Source: Gramella sp. MAR_2010_147
Lineage (GTDB): Bacteria; Bacteroidota; Bacteroidia; Flavobacteriales; Flavobacteriaceae
Length of the DNA: 64,000 nucleotides
Direction of reading: 5' to 3'
Assembly (NCBI RefSeq): GCF_900105135.1
Contig: NZ_LT629741.1
Coordinates: 1,550,001-1,614,000 of the forward strand
In this document: one piece after another, positions 16,295-26,100 of the stretch
How the letters are laid out: each line of letters opens with the position of its first letter
Position numbering within the stretch: the first letter of the stretch is position 1
Program-made: the position numbers and the translations under genes
Notes under the pieces: model-generated
Database searches by the model: none
What the model was told of the DNA's origin: nothing
The model's input: the letters and a program-made list of their open reading frames with translations, nothing else

Positions 16295-16697
16295 ATGAGA
16301 TACGCGATCAGCTATGTGAGTACAGCAATAAGAAATCTGAATGACCAAGAAATAAAAAATATATTGGCCTCTTCTGAAAAGAGTAACAATGAAAATAATA
16401 TTACCGGACTTTTATTATTTTCTGAAGGCAATTTTTTCCAGATTATTGAAGGTAGAAAAGAGGATATTAACGAGTTGTACAAAAAAAATCGAGAAAGATT
16501 CCAGGCACCACAATATCATCAAGCTTTTCCAGAAGCGCATTCATAAGGAAGCATTTGATGGTTATAAATCTGATTTTATTTCAGAGGACACCAGGTATAA
16601 TAGCGCTAGACTCAATAACTACGAAAAATATATTGAAGTGCTGGATGAACCACTACAAAGAGCTGTTTCGAACATTTTAAAAGCATTTATCATATAG
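16295..16697 (+). pseudogene. BLUF blue-light sensor protein, frameshifted at an A8 run
   Basis: BLUF domains bind FAD and sense blue light. The first frame (16295 to about 16488) carries the N-terminal half with the key residues present: Tyr7 in ISYVS, Asn34/35 in NNITGLLLF and Gln49 in FFQIIEG. It is then read out of frame to a stop at 16546. The C-terminal half (KDSRHHNIIKLFQKRIHKEAF onward) continues in the +1 frame to 16697. The join falls on eight A residues at 16481-16488; with seven the whole ~133-residue BLUF protein would be continuous. It may be a pseudogene, a sequencing error, or a gene rescued by polymerase slippage. No output domain is visible. Confidence 0.8.
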
Positions 16698-16749
16698 GAG
16701 TAAAACCATCTTTTTCTTCCTATTTTTACACCAAACACAACAAAATAAA

Positions 16750-17412
16750 ATGAGCAACAAACTTATTGCGCCTTCTGTATTAGCATCAGACTTCGGAAAT
16801 CTTCAACGTGATGTAGAAATGATCAATAAAAGTGAAGCCGACTGGTTTCACATAGATATCATGGATGGGGTATTTGTTCCAAATATATCTTTTGGAATGC
16901 CGGTTCTTAAAGCAATTTCTAAACATGCTAAAAAAACCATCGATGTTCACTTGATGATCGTTGATCCAGATAGATATATTAAAGAATTTGCTGAATTGGG
17001 AGCTAACATCCTTACTGTTCATTATGAAGCATGCACACATTTACATAGAACCCTGCAGGCTATAAAAGCTGAAGGTATGAAAGCCGGCGTCGCTATAAAT
17101 CCGCATACAAATGTAGATTTACTGAAAGATGTAATCAAAGACATCGACTTAGTTTGTGTAATGAGTGTTAATCCTGGTTTTGGAGGTCAGAGTTTTATTG
17201 AAAATACCTTTAATAAAGTGCAACGCCTGAAAGAAATTATTACTATGAACAATGCCAGCACCCTTATTGAAATTGATGGTGGTGTAACCGATCAAAACGC
17301 AGCTCAACTTGCGAAAGCAGGTGCAGATGTACTGGTAGCCGGAAGCTTTGTTTTTAAAGCTGAAGACCAGCCTCAAACCATTAAAAACCTAAAAGAAATT
17401 GCAAATTCCTGA
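16750..17412 (+). CDS. rpe: Ribulose-phosphate 3-epimerase
   Basis: Interconverts D-ribulose 5-phosphate and D-xylulose 5-phosphate in the pentose phosphate pathway. The 220-residue TIM-barrel shows the family metal/catalytic motifs: APSVLASDFGNL, HIDIMDGVFVPNISFG, DVHLMIVDP, VNPGFGGQSFI and EIDGGVTDQNA, with the phosphate-binding VAGSFVF end. Length and motif order are normal. The next gene appears to start at TTG 17399 inside the rpe 3' end, giving a 14-bp overlap and probable co-translation. Confidence 0.96.
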   Translation: MSNKLIAPSVLASDFGNLQRDVEMINKSEADWFHIDIMDGVFVPNISFGMPVLKAISKHAKKTIDVHLMIVDPDRYIKEFAELGANILTVHYEACTHLHRTLQAIKAEGMKAGVAINPHTNVDLLKDVIKDIDLVCVMSVNPGFGGQSFIENTFNKVQRLKEIITMNNASTLIEIDGGVTDQNAAQLAKAGADVLVAGSFVFKAEDQPQTIKNLKEIANS

Positions 17413-18397
17413 AAATAAGTATCAAGTTGTAATTATTGGTGGCGGCCCTATTGGTATTGCCTGTGCCCTGGAAGCTAAAAAGAAGGGAATATCCTATATT
17501 ATCCTGGAGAAAGGATGCCTGGTAAATTCGCTTTACCACTACCCTACCAATATGACATTCTTTTCCACTTCTGAAAAGCTGGAACTCGACAACATACCTT
17601 TTATCAGCAATAATCCCAAACCTACTAAAAGAGAGGCACTGGAATACTACAGAAGAATTGCAACTTCTAATAAGATCAACATCCATTTATTTGAAAAAGT
17701 TACCTCGGTAAAAACTAAAGCTGATCATACACATATTGTCCAGACTACTAAGGGAGAATATATAACTGAGAATGTAGTAGTTGCTACCGGTTTTTACGAT
17801 ATTCCCAATAATCTAGGTATTCCAGGAGAAAAGCTTCCGAAGGTTTCTCATTATTATAATGATCCGCATTATTATTCCACCCAGAAGACTGTGGTGGTTG
17901 GCGCAAGTAATTCAGCTGTAGATGCTGCCTTAGAAATTTATAGAAAAGGTGGTGATGTAACTATGATAGTGAGAAATCCCGAAATTGGGGAACGAGTAAA
18001 ATATTGGGTACGACCAGATATTATAAACCGAATTAAAGAGGGTAGCATAAAAGCCTATTTTAATGCCTCACTGAAGGAAATTAGAGAGAATGAGGTGGTA
18101 TTACAAACTGCAGAAGATGAGGAAATACTTGAAAATGATTTTGTACTCTTAATGACAGGCTATCGTCCTAACTTTGGTTTTCTTCAGGATATTGGAATTA
18201 AGCTTTCTAACGATGGTAGAAAAATTCCAGAATATAATGAAGATACTATGGAGACCAATATTGCAGGTATTTTTCTGGCTGGTGTTATTTGTGGTGGAGT
18301 AGAAACCCATAAATGGTTTATAGAAAATTCAAGAGTACATGCCAAAATGATCATGCAGCAGCTCGATAAAAGGCAGAAAACAATAGTGAATAATTAG
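17399..18397 (+). CDS. YpdA-like FAD/NAD(P) disulfide reductase (putative bacillithiol system)
   Basis: A 332-residue flavoprotein of the thioredoxin-reductase-like group. The FAD Rossmann motif VVIIGGGPIGIACALEA lies at the N-terminus and the NAD(P) motif VVVGASNSAVDAALE near residue 165. A late FAD-contact segment GIFLAGVICGG is present. The CxxC redox pair of thioredoxin reductase is absent, as in the YpdA family, proposed to reduce bacillithiol disulfide; many Bacteroidetes make bacillithiol. The best start is TTG 17399, overlapping rpe by 14 bp, because the Rossmann motif begins only 9 residues later and no ATG is available. The exact substrate is inferred. Confidence 0.8.
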   Translation: MQIPENKYQVVIIGGGPIGIACALEAKKKGISYIILEKGCLVNSLYHYPTNMTFFSTSEKLELDNIPFISNNPKPTKREALEYYRRIATSNKINIHLFEKVTSVKTKADHTHIVQTTKGEYITENVVVATGFYDIPNNLGIPGEKLPKVSHYYNDPHYYSTQKTVVVGASNSAVDAALEIYRKGGDVTMIVRNPEIGERVKYWVRPDIINRIKEGSIKAYFNASLKEIRENEVVLQTAEDEEILENDFVLLMTGYRPNFGFLQDIGIKLSNDGRKIPEYNEDTMETNIAGIFLAGVICGGVETHKWFIENSRVHAKMIMQQLDKRQKTIVNN

Positions 18398-18402
18398 CAA
18401 AA

Positions 18403-18436
18403 AAAAAGCAATTTTAAAAATTTAAAATTGCTTTTT
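18403..18436. terminator. Bidirectional terminator between YpdA-like gene and the 18457 gene
   Basis: AAGCAATTTTAAA and its complement form a long A/T-rich stem (about 18407-18419 with 18421-18433), with A5 before and T5 after, suiting both convergent genes. Confidence 0.75.
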
Positions 18437-18456
18437 CCGGGGAGTGAAGAATTCGC

Positions 18457-18819
18457 TTATTCCATTAATACAACAGAATTAGATCCTATTCCTTTTCTCC
18501 TACCTATTAATTTTCCGTAGAACTCAAGATCCTCATTATTATTTTTAAAAGAGTGATCTACTTTTTTCCCAATATCCTCCAGAGGAAAAGTATAGATCTC
18601 AATTTCAGGATATCCATCAAAATCGTCAGATTTATTCATCCCAATCTCTATAGTATTATTAGCCTTATTGTAAATCACAAATTCAGCTAAAAAATTATGT
18701 CTAAGAAGATCAATACAGTCCTGTGGTAATACATCACAATCTTTACATTCTTTAATATACATCTTTACAACTTCATGCAAAGATGTTCTAAGTTGATTAG
18801 AATTAAAATAAGCTGCCAT
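18457..18819 (-). CDS. Unknown 120-residue protein
   Basis: I do not recognise this family. The protein is soluble-looking, without signal peptide or membrane segment. It has an N-terminal helix with a CKDC motif (about residues 25-28) and a nearby third cysteine, a central acidic beta-rich part (DDFDGYPEIEIYTFPLED) and a basic GRRKGIGSNSVV end. The CxxC could bind metal or be redox-active, but nothing else supports that. It is a stand-alone gene between a shared terminator and a 168-bp gap, convergent with the YpdA-like gene. Codon and base composition match the neighbours. It is probably a lineage-specific flavobacterial gene. Confidence 0.7.
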   Translation of the reverse strand: MAAYFNSNQLRTSLHEVVKMYIKECKDCDVLPQDCIDLLRHNFLAEFVIYNKANNTIEIGMNKSDDFDGYPEIEIYTFPLEDIGKKVDHSFKNNNEDLEFYGKLIGRRKGIGSNSVVLME

Positions 18820-18944
18820 AGATATTAAAATTTATTAGGATGACTAAATTACCGGTTAAGTCCAGTTAAAGAAAGTATTTATGTAAGATTTAACGCTAAG
18901 GCTTAAAAAAAACAAAATTTATATAACATACATCCAAAAAGAAA

Positions 18945-18962
18945 GGCGCTGTAAACAGCGCC
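18945..18962 (-). terminator. Terminator of the giant repeat protein gene
   Basis: GGCGCTG (18945-18951) pairs with CAGCGCC (18956-18962) over a TAAA loop. On the minus strand it is followed by TTTCTTTTT, 26 bp past the stop. Confidence 0.85.
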
Positions 18963-18987
18963 TTCTTCTTTAAAATTATTGCTTGAA

Positions 18988-21900
18988 TTACTTGATTACA
19001 ATTTGCCTTTCATAACTGTGACCATCACCGGTAATCAATTTACAAATGTATACTCCACTAGGAAGATTTTGTCTTTCAAATCTAATCTGAATCATCTCAT
19101 TCTCATTAACTATTGATGAATGTAAGCTTCGCAACTGTCTACCGTTTATATCAAATATAAGAACGTCTGCTTTTAATTTTGCTTTTAAGCTGAATCTAAT
19201 ATCGCAATACTCACTCATCGGATTTGGAGCAACCTCCAAAGTTCTCAATTGTTGTGGAACCTCTGGCATCACATATTTAGCGTCAGGTTTCCCGGTAGTT
19301 TCCATCGTTTTATTATTTCCTTTGGGTTTATGGATCACGATGGAACCACCACCTAATATTGTGGCATCATTAGAGTTTTCATCAGAAATCCACTGATTAT
19401 CATATAGAATTTCTGGAGAGTTATGCTTCCAAATCCTAATTCTAAACTTATCAGTACCACCTCCTCCGGAAACATCACCGTCAATCGCGATCAACAGGAA
19501 TTTATGTGTACTTGCTCCATTAACAGTACCAACCCCACGGTAGGTTGCTTTTGCTCCTGAAATTACCAGTGACATATTATCGTGAGAAATACTCTTAAGA
19601 TGTAAATCCCCTGCCTGGAATTGGAAGTTTGTATTACCATCAACTTCAGTCATATTGTTTTTACCATTCTTATATTTCGCATTAAAACCGAAGTTTGCTT
19701 TACCAGTTGCTCCAGATTCCATCGCTGTTCCTGGGGATTGGATCCATCCACCTCCTGTTACAAAACCTCCATTAGGATCGTAAACAGGTAAGTAAGCTTC
19801 AGATTCTGAACATCCACCTCCGGCAACTGCTGTCACTTTATAAACATCAGAAGGAAGATTAGCAACGTCTACCGTAGCTATACCATTGGATCCGGTTGTG
19901 GCAGTATAAGACTGTGCAAATGTTCCTGTATTTGTATTGTTATATTCAGATAATATAAATGTTACACTCACCCCTGCTACAGCCGGTGTTACCTGAGCTG
20001 ATAAAGTAGCTGTAGTTCCTAATTGAATTGGATTACTACTTGCGCTTGCATCGATGATTACTCCATTTACGGTTAAAGTACCATCTACATAAGTAAAGTT
20101 GTAATTATTATCTACACCTCCAGAGGCTTTAATTATATAACTACTATTGGTACTATTTACATCAGCAGATGTTGAAGCACTTGGCTTAGTATTTAAGACA
20201 TTTTCATTCTCCCCATTGGCAAATCCTGAATACGATACTGCTAAATTAGGATTAACTTGACCGCAGAATTTTGAATTATCTATTGCCGTTACAGTAAGCT
20301 GTCTTTTATTGATCACGATCTCTACTGATCCTGATTCGTCTTCATAGTTTCCGGTCTGGTCTGTGAATACCCAGTTGGCGGTGCCGCCTGGCACATTGGT
20401 GAAGCTTGCTCCAAGGTCCAATCCGGCTAAAGTTTCTCCTTCTACTCCGGTTGCTGTACCGCTCGCCCCGTGTGCTGTTCCATCATAGGTAACCGTAGTT
20501 CCTGCAACAGTTACCGTAGCATCGGCTTTATTGATCACGATCTCTACTGATCCTGATTCGTCTTCGTAGTTTCCGGTCTGGTCTGTGAAGACCCAGTTGG
20601 CAGTACCCCCTGGTACATTGGTGAAGCTCGCACCAAGATCCAATCCGGCTAAAGGTTCTCCTTCTACTCCAACTGCTGTGCCGCTCGCCCCGTGTGCTGT
20701 TCCATCATAGGTAACCGTAGTTCCTGCAACAGTTACCGTAGCATCTGCTTTATTGATCACGATCTCTACTGATCCTGATTCGTTTTCATAGTTTCCGGTC
20801 TGGTCTGTGAATACCCAGTTTGCAGTACCCCCTGGTACATTAGTGAAGCTTGCGCCAAGGTCAAGCCCGGCTAAAGGTTCTCCTTCTACTCCGGTTGCTG
20901 TACCGCTCGCCCCGTGTGCTGTTCCATCATAGGTAACCGTAGTACCTGCAACAGTTACCGTAGCATCGGCTTTATTGATCACAATCTCTACTGATCCTGA
21001 TTCGTCTTCGTAGTTTCCGGTCTGGTCTGTGAATACCCAGTTTGCAGTACCCCCTGGTACATTAGTGAAGCTTGCGCCAAGGTCAAGCCCGGCTAAAGGT
21101 TCTCCTTCTACTCCGGTTGCTGTACCGCTCGCCCCGTGTGCTGTTCCATCATAGGTAACCGTAGTTCCTGCAACTGTTACCGTAGCATCTGCTTTATTGA
21201 TCACGATCTCTACTGATCCTGATTCGTTTTCATAGTTTCCGGTCTGGTCTGTGAAGGTCCAGTTTGCAGTACCCCCTGGTACATTGGTGAAGCTTGCGCC
21301 AAGATCCAATCCGACTAAAGGTTCTCCTTCTACTCCAACTGCTGTACCGCTCGCCCCGTGTACTGTTCCATCATAGGTAACAGTAGTACCTGCGACTATT
21401 ACCGTAGCATCAGCCTTATTGATCACAATCTCTACTGATCCTGATTCGTTTTCGTAGTTTCCGGTCTGGTCTGTGAAGACCCAGTTGGCGGTGCCGCCTG
21501 GTACATTGGTGAAGCTTGCGCCAAGATCCAATCCGGCTAAAGGTTCTCCTTCTACTCCAACTGCTGTACCGCTCGCCCCGTGTGCTGTTCCATCATAGGT
21601 AACCGTAGTTCCTGCAACTGTTACCGTAGCATCTGCTTTATTGATCACAATCTCTACTGATCCTGATTCGTTCTCGTAGTTTCCGGTCTGGTCAGTGAAT
21701 ACCCAGTTGGCAGTACCCCCTGGTACATTGGTGAAGCTTGCGCCAAGATCCAATCCGGCTAAAGGTTCTCCTTCTACTCCGGTTGCTGCGCCGATAGCTC
21801 CATAAGCTGTTCCGTCATAAGTTTCGGTAGTTCCTGCAACAGTTACCGTAGCATCTGCCTTATTGATCACGATCTCTACTGATCCTGATTCGTTTTCATA

Positions 21901-24900
21901 GTTTCCGGTCTGGTCTGTGAAGATCCAGTTAGCGGTACCCCCTGGTACATTGGTGAAACTTGCCCCAAGATCCAATCCGGCTAAAGGTTCTCCTTCTACT
22001 CCGGTTGCTGCGCCGGTAGCTCCATAAGCTGTTCCGTCATAAGTTTCGGTAGTTCCTGCAACAGTTACCGTAGCATCTGCCTTATTGATCACGATCTCTA
22101 CTGATCCTGATTCGTTTTCATAATTTCCGGTCTGGTCTGTGAAGGTCCAGTTTGCAGTACCCCCTGGTACATTGGTGAAGCTTGCGCCAAGATCCAATCC
22201 GGCTAAAGGTTCTCCTTCTACTCCGGTTGCTGTACCGCTCGCCCCGTGTGCTGTTCCATCATAGGTAACCGTAGTTCCTGCAACTGTTACCGTAGCATCT
22301 GCTTTATTGATCACGATCTCTACTGATCCTGATTCGTCTTCGTAGTTTCCGGTCTGGTCTGTGAAGGTCCAGTTTGCAGTACCCCCTGGTACATTGGTGA
22401 AGCTTGCGCCAAGGTCAAGCCCGGCTAAAGGTTCTCCTTCTACTCCAACTGCTGTACCGCTCGCCCCGTGTACTGTTCCATCATAGGTAACCGTAGTACC
22501 TGCAACTGTTACCGTAGCATCAGCCTTATTGATCACGATCTCTACTGATCCTGATTCGTTTTCATAGTTTCCGGTCTGGTCTGTGAATACCCAGTTGGCA
22601 GTGCCGCCTGGTACATTGGTGAAGCTTGCGCCAAGATCAAGCCCGGCTAAAGGTTCTCCTTCTACTCCAACTGCTGTACCGCTCGCCCCGTGTGCTGTTC
22701 CATCATAGGTAACCGTAGTTCCTGCAACTGTTACCGTAGCATCTGCTTTATTGATCACGATCTCTACTGATCCTGATTCGTTTTCATAGTTTCCGGTCTG
22801 GTCTGTGAAGGTCCAGTTTGCAGTACCCCCTGGTACATTGGTGAAGCTTGCGCCAAGGTCAAGCCCGGCTAAAGGTTCTCCTTCTACTCCAACTGCTGTA
22901 CCGCTCGCCCCGTGTACTGTTCCATCATAGGTAACCGTAGTACCTGCGACTATTACCGTAGCATCAGCCTTATTGATCACAATCTCTACTGATCCTGATT
23001 CGTTTTCGTAGTTTCCGGTCTGGTCTGTGAAGACCCAGTTGGCGGTGCCGCCTGGTACATTGGTGAAGCTTGCGCCAAGATCAAGCCCGGCTAAAGGTTC
23101 TCCTTCTACTCCAACTGCTGTACCGCTCGCCCCGTGTGCTGTTCCATCATAGGTAACCGTAGTTCCTGCAACTGTTACCGTAGCATCTGCTTTATTGATC
23201 ACGATCTCTACTGATCCTGATTCGTTTTCATAGTTTCCGGTCTGGTCTGTGAATACCCAGTTGGCGGTGCCGCCTGGTACATTGGTGAAGCTCGCACCAA
23301 GGTCAAGCCCGGCTAAAGTTTCTCCTTCTACTCCGGTTGCTGTTCCTGAAGCTCCATAAGCTGTTCCGTCATAAGTTTCGGTAGTACCTGCAACTGTTAC
23401 CGTAGCATCTGCTTTATTGATCACGATCTCAACTGATCCTGATTCGTCTTCGTAGTTTCCGGTCTGGTCTGTGAAGACCCAGTTAGCGGTGCCTCCTGGT
23501 ACATTGGTGAAGCTTGCACCAAGGTCAAGCCCGGCTAAAGTTTCTCCTTCTACTCCAACTGCTGTTCCTGAAGCTCCATAAGCTGTTCCGTCATAGATAA
23601 CAGTAGTTCCTACAACAGTTACCGTAGCATCAGCTTTACCAATAGCAAAGGTCTTGATGTCATTTGAAGCAAGATAATTAGCACTTTCTGCATAACTGTA
23701 ACTCGCACTAGCTGTTCCGGCATTCACATTGTCTGTATAATCAGCATCAGGAGATAAATTTAAGCCACCTGCACCTGTTACGGTGACAGAAGCCGGAGTG
23801 ATCGCTGAGCCTGTATAAGCGAACGGAGCACCGGTTATTGTTACTGTGGTAAAGGATGCTGCCTTGACAATAGTAAAGTTTCCAGTTGGAAGAGCTGTAA
23901 GGGTATTATAATTAGCTGCATCGTTAGGAACAAAGTTAGCCGTGACCGCATAAGTATTGGCATTGGTCTGTGATGCTGAACCACCTGTAAGGATGTTGGT
24001 AACAGTACCTAGGACAGAACTAGCTGAAATACTAACTGTCGCTGATTGGCCGGAGCCTGTATAGGTTTGTGGTGAATTTGATACCGCCAGAGTAGCTGTT
24101 GGTGTTGCTTTATTCACTGTCAACCCAACCGGCGTACTAGTCACCGTTCCACAAGAACCTGTGATCACTACTCTGTAGGTCCGATCACTGAAACTTACAG
24201 TCGGTGATGGGACGGTATAAATATTTGAATTAGTACCCACATTATTCCAAGTGCCAGGAACAGCTGTCGTATTGAATTGCCATTGGTAGCTTAAGCCATC
24301 TCCAGATGCGGTTACTGAAAAAGTAGGGTCAGCGTCGCCATATGTTAGGGTTTTAGATATTGGAGAGGTTGTAATAGATGGGGACGCACAAGCAATATAA
24401 TTAGCTGTATAAGTAACTGAGCCATTACTTACGTTACCACGAACACAAATTATTCTTGGATTATTAAGATCAATGGAAAAATCCGTATTGGATGACCACT
24501 CATTAAAAACCTCACCAAGTGAATTTGTAGCAGGAGCAGTTAGTTGAACAGATTGAACATTGGGGGTACTCGCAACTGCAATAGAATAATTATTTCCTGT
24601 ATTTGCAGTACCATTAGAGTTTATTCCCAATCCCGAACAATCCAAATTATTAGTCAATTTAGCAAACAAAGTGATTGAACCAGAGGAAGTCCTAACTCTA
24701 ACATTGGCATCAGTAAACTCTGTTTTTGCAATCCTCGCAGAACTAAGACCGGTTGCCGTCAGCACAAAATGAACTCCGATATGATTTACCTTAATCAAGA
24801 ACCCTTCATAACGGATATTACCACTAGCATCTGCAATAGCAAAATTATCGTGGGAATTGACACAGGACTCCGGCTTCGGAGTTTCTACAAAAGTAAAATC

Positions 24901-25122
24901 AACCCGTTCTCCGGGTTCCCAACCGGTTCCTGTGATAATAACATACTCCCCCGGAGCATAGTCATCCTTATCGGTTGTTACGGTGGCCGTCGATGCAGCA
25001 GTTTCACTCTGCCCCTGGCCAGATTCCGTCTGCCCCACCACCGAAACTGCCGGCAGCGTTAAAAACATTAGTAAAAGCAATAGGCGTGTTAGCCTATTAA
25101 ACTTGAGTAATAGTGCAATCAT
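18988..25122 (-). CDS. Giant T9SS surface protein with 15 YDG/MBG-type repeats
   Basis: A 2044-residue secreted protein. Order: signal peptide (first ~31 residues, ending VVGQ); Ig-like segments (DKDDYAPGEYVIITGTGW, then PKD/Ig-like TYGDADPTFSV); two diverged MBG-like units; 15 near-identical 74-residue repeats with the YDGT motif, GASFTNVPGGT and NWVFTDQTGNY; one diverged MBG-like unit (RQLTVTAIDNSKFCG); an Ig-like unit; a GGGWI-type domain (FVTGGGWIQSPG, resembling post-COAP domains); and a C-terminal T9SS sorting domain starting near APNPMSEY. The repeat family matches the YDG/MBG domains of bacterial surface proteins. An adhesin or stalk-like role is inference. It is monocistronic, with a terminator at 18945 and no obvious promoter. 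Confidence 0.85.
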   Translation of the reverse strand: MIALLLKFNRLTRLLLLLMFLTLPAVSVVGQTESGQGQSETAASTATVTTDKDDYAPGEYVIITGTGWEPGERVDFTFVETPKPESCVNSHDNFAIADASGNIRYEGFLIKVNHIGVHFVLTATGLSSARIAKTEFTDANVRVRTSSGSITLFAKLTNNLDCSGLGINSNGTANTGNNYSIAVASTPNVQSVQLTAPATNSLGEVFNEWSSNTDFSIDLNNPRIICVRGNVSNGSVTYTANYIACASPSITTSPISKTLTYGDADPTFSVTASGDGLSYQWQFNTTAVPGTWNNVGTNSNIYTVPSPTVSFSDRTYRVVITGSCGTVTSTPVGLTVNKATPTATLAVSNSPQTYTGSGQSATVSISASSVLGTVTNILTGGSASQTNANTYAVTANFVPNDAANYNTLTALPTGNFTIVKAASFTTVTITGAPFAYTGSAITPASVTVTGAGGLNLSPDADYTDNVNAGTASASYSYAESANYLASNDIKTFAIGKADATVTVVGTTVIYDGTAYGASGTAVGVEGETLAGLDLGASFTNVPGGTANWVFTDQTGNYEDESGSVEIVINKADATVTVAGTTETYDGTAYGASGTATGVEGETLAGLDLGASFTNVPGGTANWVFTDQTGNYENESGSVEIVINKADATVTVAGTTVTYDGTAHGASGTAVGVEGEPLAGLDLGASFTNVPGGTANWVFTDQTGNYENESGSVEIVINKADATVIVAGTTVTYDGTVHGASGTAVGVEGEPLAGLDLGASFTNVPGGTANWTFTDQTGNYENESGSVEIVINKADATVTVAGTTVTYDGTAHGASGTAVGVEGEPLAGLDLGASFTNVPGGTANWVFTDQTGNYENESGSVEIVINKADATVTVAGTTVTYDGTVHGASGTAVGVEGEPLAGLDLGASFTNVPGGTANWTFTDQTGNYEDESGSVEIVINKADATVTVAGTTVTYDGTAHGASGTATGVEGEPLAGLDLGASFTNVPGGTANWTFTDQTGNYENESGSVEIVINKADATVTVAGTTETYDGTAYGATGAATGVEGEPLAGLDLGASFTNVPGGTANWIFTDQTGNYENESGSVEIVINKADATVTVAGTTETYDGTAYGAIGAATGVEGEPLAGLDLGASFTNVPGGTANWVFTDQTGNYENESGSVEIVINKADATVTVAGTTVTYDGTAHGASGTAVGVEGEPLAGLDLGASFTNVPGGTANWVFTDQTGNYENESGSVEIVINKADATVIVAGTTVTYDGTVHGASGTAVGVEGEPLVGLDLGASFTNVPGGTANWTFTDQTGNYENESGSVEIVINKADATVTVAGTTVTYDGTAHGASGTATGVEGEPLAGLDLGASFTNVPGGTANWVFTDQTGNYEDESGSVEIVINKADATVTVAGTTVTYDGTAHGASGTATGVEGEPLAGLDLGASFTNVPGGTANWVFTDQTGNYENESGSVEIVINKADATVTVAGTTVTYDGTAHGASGTAVGVEGEPLAGLDLGASFTNVPGGTANWVFTDQTGNYEDESGSVEIVINKADATVTVAGTTVTYDGTAHGASGTATGVEGETLAGLDLGASFTNVPGGTANWVFTDQTGNYEDESGSVEIVINKRQLTVTAIDNSKFCGQVNPNLAVSYSGFANGENENVLNTKPSASTSADVNSTNSSYIIKASGGVDNNYNFTYVDGTLTVNGVIIDASASSNPIQLGTTATLSAQVTPAVAGVSVTFILSEYNNTNTGTFAQSYTATTGSNGIATVDVANLPSDVYKVTAVAGGGCSESEAYLPVYDPNGGFVTGGGWIQSPGTAMESGATGKANFGFNAKYKNGKNNMTEVDGNTNFQFQAGDLHLKSISHDNMSLVISGAKATYRGVGTVNGASTHKFLLIAIDGDVSGGGGTDKFRIRIWKHNSPEILYDNQWISDENSNDATILGGGSIVIHKPKGNNKTMETTGKPDAKYVMPEVPQQLRTLEVAPNPMSEYCDIRFSLKAKLKADVLIFDINGRQLRSLHSSIVNENEMIQIRFERQNLPSGVYICKLITGDGHSYERQIVIK
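20308..23637 (-). repeat. Fifteen tandem 222-bp coding repeats
   Basis: Fifteen uninterrupted units of exactly 222 bp (74 codons) span 3330 bp inside the giant gene. Units differ at a few sites only, such as AYGASGT versus AHGASGT, GETL versus GEPL, NWVF versus NWTF, and NYED versus NYEN. Two units carry the rare ADATVIVAG plus GTVHG variant. They sit exactly seven units apart (1554 bp; 21391 and 22945 mark the same base in each), showing a higher-order duplication or gene conversion. Confidence 0.95.
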
Positions 25123-25896
25123 ATCATGTAAATTAATTGTGAACTAATCTAAACCTTTGGGGAAGGTATCTTTTTGTGCTTCAGAAATCTAGGGCGCAAT
25201 CCAAAACACAATAGTAGGATCAAATTAACAGAATTTTATAAGTCGTTGTATGAAGAAATTTTGTTTTTCGAAGAGATGCTAAATATTAACGACGAAAAAC
25301 ATAAAAACCTAGTTACCAGCAAATAAAGAATTTTTTTTATAAAAATCTATCCTATTAATAGATCTGTAAAGAAGTGATAGCTCTTTTATAACGCTTACCT
25401 GCAAATAAACATTATTTACGTTCAACAATAAACAAGAGAAACTCCTGCATTAAAATTAAATTCTAATGCATAGAGTAGGTGCTTTGAAAATTTTTAATAA
25501 TTAAAAAGTTTAGGTCAGGTATTTAAATACTACATATACTGCAAGCACTACACTTAAACCTAAAACTATATTCCGGTAAATATTACTATAATCCTGTATC
25601 ATAATCTATTGGTTCTTATTGGTAGATTAAAATTAGAGATGATAAAAAAGTTAATTTATAGGGGTTTTCCCTTATTTTTATACTAACTAAAATTTGAGCG
25701 AACCTACTTAAAATTTAATGGAATCATGAAAAACTATTGTTCAAAATAGCCTAAAACACTACTAATTCCATATTTTCGCCTTCCGGTGATTTTTTCATCA
25801 AAACATTCTGACTATGGGAAACCATAAAAATTCTATTAAAAAAATAATAGCTTTAAATCCATTTGTAATGGATAGGCTAAAATAAATTTACATACC
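25123..25896. other. Non-coding A/T-rich gap upstream of the giant gene
   Basis: I see no supported gene here; the six frames hold only short interrupted readings. The part nearest 25122 should contain the promoter and leader of the giant surface-protein gene, but I find no exact TAnnTTTG on the minus strand. A small hairpin TCCAT-TTGTA-ATGGA lies near 25858-25872. Confidence 0.6.
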
Positions 25897-25961
25897 ATGC
25901 CAGACCGAAATAGATAAAAAAACTGAGTAGGGTCGGTTTGCTTATCTGGTCTGGCATTTTT
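25897..25961. repeat. 65-bp inverted-repeat element with alternative pairing
   Basis: ATGCCAGACC (25897-25906) pairs with GGTCTGGCAT (25948-25957), and inside it AGATAA (25912-25917) pairs with TTATCT (25942-25947), followed by T5. The 5' arm can instead pair with TCGGTTTG (25932-25939) through CAGACCGA (25901-25908, one G-U). The element is probably an RNA structure or terminator; orientation and partner gene are unclear. Confidence 0.5.
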
Positions 25962-25965
25962 AAAT

Positions 25966-26002
25966 AAAAAAGCCGTAATGCTAATTGCTTTACGGCTTTT
26001 TT
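25966..26002. terminator. Bidirectional hairpin with A6/T6 flanks
   Basis: AAAAAAGCCGTAA (25966-25978) is perfectly complementary to 25990-26002 across an 11-nt loop. It can terminate in either direction and is the second such hairpin downstream of the tRNA. Confidence 0.7.
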
Positions 26003-26100
26003 CGTAAGAGTTTTAATTCGTTTTATTTTTTTAATCAGTTTAACCGTGAGGATTTGCTGCACATATACAGTAAAGCTACGCTTTGAAAATAATTCAAACA

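Noticed and set aside
20308..23637. Regular direct repeats that might suggest a CRISPR-like array
   Set aside because: The units are 222 bp, contiguous without spacers and fully coding in one frame of the surface-protein gene.
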